A DNA stretch of 17,889 bases from UBA685 sp049889495 (lineage in GTDB: Bacteria > Pseudomonadota > Alphaproteobacteria > Puniceispirillales > Puniceispirillaceae), in assembly GCA_049889495.1 (NCBI GenBank), contig JBMHDH010000087.1:1-17889 (forward strand), in the 5' to 3' direction. The notes below the pieces were generated by a model. That model was not told the origin of the DNA, ran no database searches, and saw nothing but the letters and a program-made list of their open reading frames with translations. Numbering within the stretch: the stretch's first letter is position 1; each line of letters starts with the position of its first letter. Of this stretch, positions 7,352 to 13,650 are shown one piece after another. Made by a program: the position numbers and the translations under genes.

Positions 7352-8518
7352 ATGAAATTTGAACGTTTTCCCTCTTTTATCGCCCATCCTGGTTCCTTAT
7401 CTGAGGCTGTGTCTTATTTTCAAGAGCAAAAAGTGCAACGATTATTTTTACTGGCTGATCCTTTTTTGGTGTCAGCTGGCTTGATTGATGCGTTGCTAGA
7501 TGCGTTTGCCACAGCGGATATTGATGTCACCTTATTCCATGATTTTACAGGTGAGCCAAAGCTGACCAAGATGGATGACATCATTGCGTTAACACGCGCC
7601 AAAAAATGTGATGGGGTGATGGGTATTGGCGGCGGCTCTGCGCTTGATATGGCCAAGATTGTGTCAATCACTTTGGTTGCTGATCGTCCTGCTGATGATT
7701 ATTGGATGATGGCCCATCCTTTACCGCCCAAAAGCTTGCCATCTATCATGGTGCCCACCACCGCAGGTACAGGTTCAGAGACATGTTCAACAAATATCAT
7801 TGCCAACAGACAAGGCCATAAAGGGTGGGTTTGGGGCCCTGAAACAAAGCCAGATTTGATTTTATTTGATGCGGAACTTGGCAAAAGCTTGCCAGCTGCT
7901 TTAACAGGTTGGTGCGGGATGGATGCCTTTATTCATGCCTTTGAATCATCCACCAATAATTATACACATGATAATGCCAAAGCTTATGGTCATCATGCGT
8001 TAACGCTGGCAGTTGATGCCTTACCAAAGGTTTTGGCAAATGGTGAGGATCTTGATGCGCGTCAAGATATGCTGATCGCCTCAGCTTGCGGTGGTGCCGC
8101 CATTGATCAGGTTGGCACAGCCATTGCCCATCAAATCAGCCATGCCATGGCAAGTCTTGCGCCGATCCATCATGGTCATGCCACAGCGATTGGCTTTGAA
8201 ATCACGCTTGGCTGGATCTTGGACGGGGATTTATCTGACAGCGCAATTGCGAATTTCCAACAAGTCGCAGATCTTTTTGGTTTGGCTGATTACAAAGATT
8301 TGCCGCAATTTGTGACTGATTTTATGGATCGCTGCCAGATTGACCGTCGCTTACCAGCTTCTTTTGCGAATTTTGATAAAGCAGAATTACTGAAACAGCT
8401 TTTGGCAGATCATACCCAGTCAATGCGTAATGCAACCGTGCGTGAAGCTAGCGAAGCTGATTTAGCGCAGATGGTAGAGGCCATTGCCGCCTTGCCAGTG
8501 ATGCCTTTGGATCATTGA
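7352..8518 (+). CDS. Iron-containing (group III) alcohol dehydrogenase
   Basis: This 388-aa enzyme belongs to the Fe-ADH family, which interconverts alcohols and aldehydes with NAD(P)+. The nucleotide-binding motif is GIGGGSALDMAK (91-102), followed by VPTTAGTGSETCSTN (134-148). The metal ligands are all present: Asp191 and His195 in GMDAFIHAFES, His260 in AHQISH and His274 in IHHGHATAI; the spacing 260-274 equals that of FucO (263-277). The start is ATG 7352, with only a weak Shine-Dalgarno-like stretch. With the aldolase-like gene upstream and betB opposite, it could act in the same small-molecule route, for example converting an alcohol such as choline to the aldehyde used by BetB; that step is speculation. 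Confidence 0.92.
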   Translation: MKFERFPSFIAHPGSLSEAVSYFQEQKVQRLFLLADPFLVSAGLIDALLDAFATADIDVTLFHDFTGEPKLTKMDDIIALTRAKKCDGVMGIGGGSALDMAKIVSITLVADRPADDYWMMAHPLPPKSLPSIMVPTTAGTGSETCSTNIIANRQGHKGWVWGPETKPDLILFDAELGKSLPAALTGWCGMDAFIHAFESSTNNYTHDNAKAYGHHALTLAVDALPKVLANGEDLDARQDMLIASACGGAAIDQVGTAIAHQISHAMASLAPIHHGHATAIGFEITLGWILDGDLSDSAIANFQQVADLFGLADYKDLPQFVTDFMDRCQIDRRLPASFANFDKAELLKQLLADHTQSMRNATVREASEADLAQMVEAIAALPVMPLDH

Positions 8519-8523
8519 CTCTT

Positions 8524-8552
8524 TTGACCAAATAGCGCAGTTCAGCTATATA
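8524..8552 (+). promoter_or_regulatory. Sigma70-type promoter for the FecR-domain gene
   Basis: TTGACC (8524-8529, five of six matches to TTGACA) is separated by exactly 17 bp from TATATA (8547-8552, five of six matches to TATAAT). Transcription would start near 8559, giving a leader of about 70 nt. In that leader GCGAT-AGGG-ATCGC (8577-8590) can form a small hairpin, with a second ATCGC at 8593-8597 as an alternative partner. AGGAG at 8619-8623 is 8 nt before the ATG. Confidence 0.6.
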
Positions 8553-8631
8553 TAAGCATTAATTGAATAATCATGTGCGATAGGGATCGCGCATCGCTTC
8601 ATGCTTTAGATCCACCCTAGGAGACCACGCC

Positions 8632-11160
8632 ATGTTTGTGCTATCTAGAAGAATTGGTTTTGTTGCTAATTTATGTCACGCAACGGCTCGGCTTTTTGCT
8701 GCTTTAAGTCTTGTCATTTCGGTGAGCCTATCGCAAATGACAGGCTTTGCGTTTGCGCAAACTGGTCGTCCTTTATCTGGTGTGATTGCCGCCACAGATA
8801 AGCCGATTACAATCTCTTATGTAAATGAACAAGGTGAGACCATTGGCAGAATTGCTGGGGTAGGTGAGCCGATTTATCTCAATGATGAAATATCAACACC
8901 AAATGGCGCGTCTCTTCAGGTGTTGTTGCAAGATCAAACCGTCTTTTCCATTGGCCCTAATTCCACTTTGATTTTTGATGAATTTGTTTTCGACCCCACA
9001 GCGGTTGATGAGATGGCTTTGACGGCATCTGTGACCAAGGGCACATTTAAATTTATCTCTGGCAAAGTATCGAAATTAAAGCCTGGGGCAATGAAATTGA
9101 AATTGCCAAATGCGACAGCTTCGGTGCGTGGGACATCTGTGGTGGGGCGTGTTGATGAGACAGGTGGTGCTGATTTGGTGTTATTGTCAGGTGCGGTGCA
9201 ATTACAGCCAGATGCTGCAAGCTTGCCTGTTGATTTGATTCAGCCAGGCTGGGGGGTATCAATCGCCGATACGGGCGTGGCATCAGAGCCAACACCGTTT
9301 TCAGCTGAAGATATTGATGACATCATTCAAGAGGTTGAATTTAGCGAGGAAGAAGAAGCGGCAACAGAAGAGGCCGCTGCAACAGATGAGGCTGGCACGG
9401 CCGAAGAAGAGGGTGAGGCAGCGCCTGAGACCATTGCAGAAGATAGCGAGGCGGTAGAAACGGTCACAGCTGCGATTGAAGATGCTGGTGGTGAGGTCGC
9501 GCCTGAAGAAGTGGTTGCGATTTTGCAAGAATCACAAGGTGATCCCGAAGCAGTGGCAGAAGCGATTGTGAAAGTCATCATTGAAGATCAAATTGAACGT
9601 GGTGAGATCAGTTCAGAAGACTTGGCAGCCTTTACGTTATTTGCCACAGGTGAAGATGGCGATGGTGGCCCTGCCTTGCCAGAAGATTTCAAAATTGATG
9701 ATCTGAATTTGGAAGATGTGAAAGTAGAAGATCTGGCCATTGCTGGGATTGAATTTGAAGCAGGTGATACGCTGGTCGAAGCCTTTTCGTCACGTCTAGA
9801 GACAGATGGGTTGGAATTGCCAACATTTGACCGTGCGTCTTTTGAATTGCAACCCACTTTCTTCCAGCCAGAAGATGTTGTGCTGACAACAAAATATGAA
9901 ATTGAAGATGTGTCAAAATTGGTCTTTGGTGGGTCAGGGGTTGAAACTGACGCGCCAGAAATCGAATTAAGCTTTTTTGATTTGTTGTTTAATGCCGAAG
10001 TGATCAATGAAGAATTTAAACGCCGCGAAGCCAGCTTTAGCTTTGAAGGTGATGAGCGGTCTTTTGATGATGGCGAATCTGATGGGTCTGGTACACAGCA
10101 AGCTGGCACAGATGTGGGGGCAAATGATGTCGGTAATGAAGGGTCAGGGCCAGTCATTACAACCGAATTTCGGTCAACAGATACAGATGCGCCATCGACA
10201 CCATCTGCGCCAATTTTGGTATCGCCAACTCGTGGTTTGATTGAAACGAAAGGCCCAACCTTATCGCGTACACCACTTGAAATTAAAGTGCCTGAGGCTG
10301 AAAAAGAAGGGGCAGGTGAGACCGAATTGGTGTTGCAACAAATTGTTGATACCAATTTTAAAGAGCCAACGCGCTCAGCCCCTACGCCAGGCTATGATAC
10401 GCCAGAACAAAAAGAAGAGGTTAGCCGTTCAGAATTTGCAGCTTTTTTGGAGCGCGCACAGCTTGAATATGCCGAAAACAGAGCCGATCCGCTGGCACTT
10501 TATAAAGAAGGCCTCGTAGGAGCGCAGTGGCTAACCTATCAATCTGATGGCTCATTAGGCAATACAGATACGTTTGATGGTTTGGTCTCAAGCGCTTATA
10601 GCGGCTCTGCCAGATTTTCTGATAGTGTGGCTGTCAAAGATGTGAATACTGGCTTTTCTGCTTTGACCAGCTATGACGTCAAAATCAATTATGGCACCGC
10701 AGTGGTATCAGGTAATTTCAAGATCCAAGGAATGACATTAAGCGGCACAAGCTATGTGTCTGAATCAGGGTCTTCCAGCCATAATGAAACCATCTCGACA
10801 ACGCTTGGCACAAGCACAGCGAAACTGCCAACTACAAATGCATCTGGCGTCATTACAGGTGGGGCAGATGAAAATTCAGATGGGCATCTTGATGTGGGGG
10901 AAACAATTGAACAGGTGCGCTTAACAAGTGTGGATTTCCGCAATTCTGCCACAGGTTCAAATGTGACATCAGTGGTGCGCACCCATGTCGATATGTCTGT
11001 GGGGTCTGTGATTACGCCTGAGGCTGTTTTAAATGGCAGATTGGGTGAATTTACCATCCAATCAGAAGAGTTCTCAACAACAGGCTGCACCCCAACTTGC
11101 GCGTCTTTGACAAAGACAGGTGGTGTGGGTCTGGCAACATCCGTGGTGGCAGCGCAGTAA
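8632..11160 (+). CDS. Exported, strongly acidic FecR-domain protein with EF-hand-like loop
   Basis: This 842-aa protein starts with a long Sec signal peptide: basic N-region, hydrophobic stretch 21-41 and probable cleavage after AFA (42). A FecR domain (PF04773) spans about 77-192, with STPNGASLQVLLQDQTVF and the family hallmark LPNATASVRGTSV (158-170). Residues about 225-500 are very rich in Glu and Asp (EEEEAATEEAAATDEA at 240-255) and probably disordered. The C-terminal part (about 600-842) is Ser/Thr/Gly-rich and beta-like, reminiscent of TbpB-type barrels, and contains an EF-hand-like loop DENSDGHLDVGE (746-757) and a close Cys pair (819 and 823). It is likely periplasmic or surface-exposed. 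No TonB-dependent receptor or sigma factor is adjacent, so classical FecIR iron signalling is unlikely. It is convergent with another acidic gene; function unknown. Confidence 0.88.
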   Translation: MFVLSRRIGFVANLCHATARLFAALSLVISVSLSQMTGFAFAQTGRPLSGVIAATDKPITISYVNEQGETIGRIAGVGEPIYLNDEISTPNGASLQVLLQDQTVFSIGPNSTLIFDEFVFDPTAVDEMALTASVTKGTFKFISGKVSKLKPGAMKLKLPNATASVRGTSVVGRVDETGGADLVLLSGAVQLQPDAASLPVDLIQPGWGVSIADTGVASEPTPFSAEDIDDIIQEVEFSEEEEAATEEAAATDEAGTAEEEGEAAPETIAEDSEAVETVTAAIEDAGGEVAPEEVVAILQESQGDPEAVAEAIVKVIIEDQIERGEISSEDLAAFTLFATGEDGDGGPALPEDFKIDDLNLEDVKVEDLAIAGIEFEAGDTLVEAFSSRLETDGLELPTFDRASFELQPTFFQPEDVVLTTKYEIEDVSKLVFGGSGVETDAPEIELSFFDLLFNAEVINEEFKRREASFSFEGDERSFDDGESDGSGTQQAGTDVGANDVGNEGSGPVITTEFRSTDTDAPSTPSAPILVSPTRGLIETKGPTLSRTPLEIKVPEAEKEGAGETELVLQQIVDTNFKEPTRSAPTPGYDTPEQKEEVSRSEFAAFLERAQLEYAENRADPLALYKEGLVGAQWLTYQSDGSLGNTDTFDGLVSSAYSGSARFSDSVAVKDVNTGFSALTSYDVKINYGTAVVSGNFKIQGMTLSGTSYVSESGSSSHNETISTTLGTSTAKLPTTNASGVITGGADENSDGHLDVGETIEQVRLTSVDFRNSATGSNVTSVVRTHVDMSVGSVITPEAVLNGRLGEFTIQSEEFSTTGCTPTCASLTKTGGVGLATSVVAAQ
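10867..10902 (+). other. EF-hand-like calcium-binding loop in the FecR-domain protein
   Basis: Codons 746-757 encode DENSDGHLDVGE. Acidic or Asn residues occupy loop positions 1, 3, 5, 9 and 12, with Gly at 6 and a hydrophobic residue at 8, matching the canonical 12-residue EF-hand loop. It is a single copy in a beta-rich region, so a dockerin- or bacterial-repeat-type Ca site is as likely as a true EF hand. Confidence 0.5.
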
Positions 11161-11249
11161 GCGTGCCATCACTTTTCATCTGTTGTGATAGTAAGATCGG
11201 CTTTGGCTGTTCACATTCAGGGCGATAAGGGTGATAAGCTTTTCGTGCT

Positions 11250-11290
11250 GTGATGGTCCTAGTGACGTGATGGTCCTAGTGACGTGATGG
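11250..11290. repeat. 17-bp tandem repeat over the stop codon of the acidic gene
   Basis: The unit GTGATGGTCCTAGTGAC occurs at 11250-11266 and 11267-11283, with a partial third copy GTGATGG at 11284-11290. The array is flanked by direct copies of TTTCGTGC at 11241-11248 and 11291-11298. The TAG of the minus-strand acidic gene (11276-11278) lies inside a unit. Since 17 is not a multiple of three, a change in copy number can change how that protein ends. Confidence 0.85.
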
Positions 11291-12346
11291 TTTCGTGCGC
11301 AGTCCGATATTTGGGGTATCAGGGCGTCCATAACGGCCTTGGCGTTCCCCAAGAGCCTCATCCACCATATCTCTGACCATATCTGGCAAAGTGTCATCAA
11401 GCACGTCACGCACGGTCTCGCCAATAAAGGCTACCAAAGCGGGCCCTGCCAGCTGTGTTTTGGCTAAGTCGTCTTTTGGCTCTTCTGCTTGATCATCTGG
11501 TGCATCATCCTGTGCCGCTTCTAATTGAGGGGCATTCTCTTCTTTGATTTCACTCTCATTGTCAGCTATCTCTGGCTGATCATTTTGCCCCTGATCCATT
11601 TGCGCTTGTGCAACAGCCTCTTTGACATCTGAAAGTTGTTTTGCCAATTCATCATCTGCGGCAGGGCGCGCTTCATCCATTTCAGCCAAGGTGGTGGCTT
11701 GCGATTGGTTGTCTTGCGTATCTTCTGCTGTATGCTCTGGCGCATTCAGGGCCTCTAGCGCATCATCTAGTGACACGGATGCGGTGATATCATCTGCGAA
11801 AGAGGGGGCATTTGATGGTTGGATATCGCCCCCATCATCTTGCAATGTTGGTACAGGCAGTTCGTGTTCATCTGGTGCATTATTCGCCAAAATCTGATCA
11901 ATCTCCTCTTCTTCTGAAATGAGATCTTCAATCGGCGGGGTATCTTCTTCGGGGATGCCAAAACGATCTGGGATGGCAAATTCATCTTCAACAAGATTGG
12001 TGATGGGATCCTCAGCCTCTAGCTCATCAGCGATAACCTCTTCATTGATGACGTCTTGCGGCATTTCAGGCTGGTTCGCTGTGGTTTCAGCTTCGATTGC
12101 TAAAAATTTTGTGGCTTCTGCTTCTTCATACAGATCAGTGATGCGTGTGAATAAGGGGACTTCTTCTTTGGCATGTGCCCGCGCAATATCTTGCGGGGTT
12201 TCAAACGCTGGGCTACGCGATTGCAAAAGCCGTTTCGGGGGGCGTAAACGCTCTGCCTCTTCATAAAGCGCTTCAACAACGCCAAAGGCATTATCTAGCT
12301 CTAAATCTTGCAAAGATTGGCTTTGTGCAGATTGTTTTGGTGCCAC
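11276..12346 (-). CDS. Strongly acidic, mostly disordered protein with PopZ-like C-terminal helices (hypothetical)
   Basis: I do not recognise this 356-aa protein with certainty. Residues about 15-35 and 80-100 are helical and share a LYEEAE motif. Residues about 105-295 are dominated by Glu, Asp, Pro, Ala and Gln and look disordered. The C-terminal module (about 299-335) has LVAFIGETVRDVLDD and TLPDMVRDMVDEALGE, resembling the C-terminal oligomerisation helices of PopZ (DUF2497: VR..L..WLD..LP..VE.LV..EI), and PopZ also has an acidic Pro-rich linker. The PopZ N-terminal helix is not evident and the protein is twice as long as PopZ, so this is a suggestion only. No signal peptide. I chose GTG 12344-12346, preceded by AAGAGAG at 5 nt; an in-frame TTG at 12412 would add 22 residues that overlap a dyad. 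The stop falls in the 17-bp repeat. Confidence 0.75.
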   Translation of the reverse strand: MAPKQSAQSQSLQDLELDNAFGVVEALYEEAERLRPPKRLLQSRSPAFETPQDIARAHAKEEVPLFTRITDLYEEAEATKFLAIEAETTANQPEMPQDVINEEVIADELEAEDPITNLVEDEFAIPDRFGIPEEDTPPIEDLISEEEEIDQILANNAPDEHELPVPTLQDDGGDIQPSNAPSFADDITASVSLDDALEALNAPEHTAEDTQDNQSQATTLAEMDEARPAADDELAKQLSDVKEAVAQAQMDQGQNDQPEIADNESEIKEENAPQLEAAQDDAPDDQAEEPKDDLAKTQLAGPALVAFIGETVRDVLDDTLPDMVRDMVDEALGERQGRYGRPDTPNIGLRTKPSRH

Positions 12347-12363
12347 CGGTACTCTCTTAAAAC

Positions 12364-12409
12364 CACAATATAAGGTGTTACGCCTCCTATATTGAACACA
12401 ATATTTAGG
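12364..12409 (-). promoter_or_regulatory. Possible operator region upstream of the acidic gene
   Basis: On the plus strand, bases 12386-12409 can pair as CCTA-TATTG, a 4-nt AACA centre, then CAATA-tt-TAGG. CACAATAT is present at 12364-12371 and 12397-12404, 33 bp apart, about three helical turns. An AGGAGG (minus strand, near 12383-12388) has no start codon at a useful distance. Together these suggest a protein-binding site or a structured leader; no clear -10/-35 pair was found. Confidence 0.35.
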
Positions 12410-12483
12410 CAAGTCTATTTCTTTTTGCCGTGATCAGAGAATAATTTGTGCTGATAATCTGATAGGAGAAAGCAAAAGGCCTA

Positions 12484-12503
12484 TTTTGATATCAAAAGCT
12501 TTT
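12484..12503. promoter_or_regulatory. Overlapping palindromes upstream of the epimerase/OST operon
   Basis: TTTTGATATCAAAA (12484-12497) is a perfect 14-bp palindrome, and AAAAGCTTTT (12494-12503) is a perfect 10-bp palindrome sharing its last four bases. The intergenic region (12413-12630) serves two divergent genes. An operator is plausible; AT-rich chance dyads cannot be excluded. Confidence 0.35.
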
Positions 12504-12567
12504 CGGTAAAAACAGCACATCTTTTAGGAATCCTAGTAGCAAGGCCACCTGAATATTGGTACAAATC

Positions 12568-12601
12568 AAAAAAGGGTAGTTCGCTTGTTACCTGCTTTTT
12601 T
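12568..12601. terminator. Terminator- or attenuator-like hairpin before the epimerase
   Basis: AAAAAAG (12568-12574) pairs with CTTTTTT (12595-12601), and GGTA (12575-12578) pairs with TACC (12589-12592), with a 2-nt bulge and a 10-nt loop. The A- and T-tracts would suit factor-independent termination in either direction. It lies only 29 bp before the epimerase ATG, so it could end minus-strand-side transcripts or attenuate the glycan operon. The GC part of the stem is short. Confidence 0.35.
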
Positions 12602-12630
12602 AAAGATCAGCCAAAAGAGGTTAAAACCTT

Positions 12631-13650
12631 ATGAAACTACTTGTTACGGGAGCCGCTGGGTTTATTGGCTATCATCTTTGCCAGCGTTTATTGGCTGATG
12701 GTCATGTGGTTATCGGGCTAGATAATCTGAATGATTATTATGATGTGGCATTAAAACAAGCACGATTGGCACAGCTTGATCACAGCATAGGGTCAAGCAA
12801 CCAATTCACCTTTATTAAGGCAGATCTGGCAAAGCGAGATGCGATTGAGGCGGTATTTGATCAGCATGAATTTGATTGTGTGATCAATCTAGCGGCGCAA
12901 GCTGGCGTGCGCTATTCGATTGAAAATCCGCATAGCTATATTGACAGCAATGTCACAGGCTTTTTGCATATTCTAGAAGGTTGTCGCCATCAAAAAATTG
13001 GGCATTTGATTTATGCATCTTCGTCATCGGTTTATGGCCTTGATGAAGCTATGCCTTTTTCAGAAGGCCAGACGACAGACCATCCTATGGCCCTTTATGG
13101 TGCCACCAAAAAAGCCAATGAGATGATGGCGCATAGCTATTCTAATCTTTATGATTTGCCCACAACAGGGTTGCGCTTTTTTACAGTTTACGGGCCATGG
13201 GGCCGCCCTGATATGGCCTATTTCAGCTTTGTAAGAGATATCATCGAAGGCCGCCCGATTAAGATCTTTAATGAAGGGGCCTTAATGCGTGATTTCACCT
13301 ATATTGATGATATTGTAGAAGCAATCACAAGATTACTGGCAAAGCCTGCAAGCCCTGCAGATGCCTTTGATAAAGCCGCACCAGACACAGGCACATCAAA
13401 TAAGCCATATCGTTTGTTTAATATTGGCAATCATGAACCTGTCAAATTGATGGATTTTATCACCACAATTGAACACGCCGTTGGCAAGCAAGCGGTGAAA
13501 GAATTTCTGCCGATGCAAGATGGTGATGTGTATGCCACCTTTGCTGATACAAGCCGCTTAAAAGATTGGATAGGCTTTCAGCCCTATACGCCGCTAACCG
13601 ATGGGATCGGCAAATTCGTAAAATGGTACAAGGATTATTATAATGGGTAA
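12631..13650 (+). CDS. NAD-dependent sugar epimerase, UDP-glucuronate 4-epimerase-like
   Basis: This 339-aa extended short-chain dehydrogenase is predicted to invert C4 of a UDP-sugar in the cytoplasm. The NAD-binding motif is GAAGFIG (7-13). LDNLNDYYDVALKQARLAQL-type sequence (30-49) and YGPWGRPDMAYF are the hallmarks of the UDP-GlcA/GalA epimerase subgroup. The catalytic residues are in ASSSSVYG (129-136) and Tyr156-x3-Lys160 (YGATK). UDP-GlcNAc or UDP-Glc epimerisation is possible, as GalE-like enzymes overlap in motifs. The ATG at 12631 follows AGAGG at 10 nt. The 3' end overlaps the oligosaccharyltransferase gene by 8 bp (stop TAA 13648-13650, next ATG 13643), so the two are one operon and probably translationally coupled, implying that the epimerase supplies a sugar of the glycan that the OST transfers. 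Confidence 0.9.
   Translation: MKLLVTGAAGFIGYHLCQRLLADGHVVIGLDNLNDYYDVALKQARLAQLDHSIGSSNQFTFIKADLAKRDAIEAVFDQHEFDCVINLAAQAGVRYSIENPHSYIDSNVTGFLHILEGCRHQKIGHLIYASSSSVYGLDEAMPFSEGQTTDHPMALYGATKKANEMMAHSYSNLYDLPTTGLRFFTVYGPWGRPDMAYFSFVRDIIEGRPIKIFNEGALMRDFTYIDDIVEAITRLLAKPASPADAFDKAAPDTGTSNKPYRLFNIGNHEPVKLMDFITTIEHAVGKQAVKEFLPMQDGDVYATFADTSRLKDWIGFQPYTPLTDGIGKFVKWYKDYYNG

Noticed and set aside
9588..10355. Long open frame on the minus strand within the FecR gene (255 codons).
   Set aside because: It is a Ser/Pro-rich shadow of the acidic, Glu/Asp-rich coding strand and shows no domain motifs.
11161..11275. Possible intrinsic terminator between the convergent FecR and acidic genes.
   Set aside because: Only a weak ATCAC...GTGAT pairing with a long loop and no T-tract; the region is mostly the tandem repeat.
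11250..11290. CRISPR-like array.
   Set aside because: Copies are adjacent with no spacers, 17 bp long and only two and a half units.
11919..12266. Plus-strand open frame opposite the acidic gene (115 codons).
   Set aside because: Its Ser-rich composition is the expected antisense reading of Glu/Asp codons; no ribosome-binding site or motif.
12347..12412. TTG-initiated extension of the acidic protein.
   Set aside because: The added basic, Cys-containing residues overlap the dyad and repeats, and GTG 12346 has a better ribosome-binding site.
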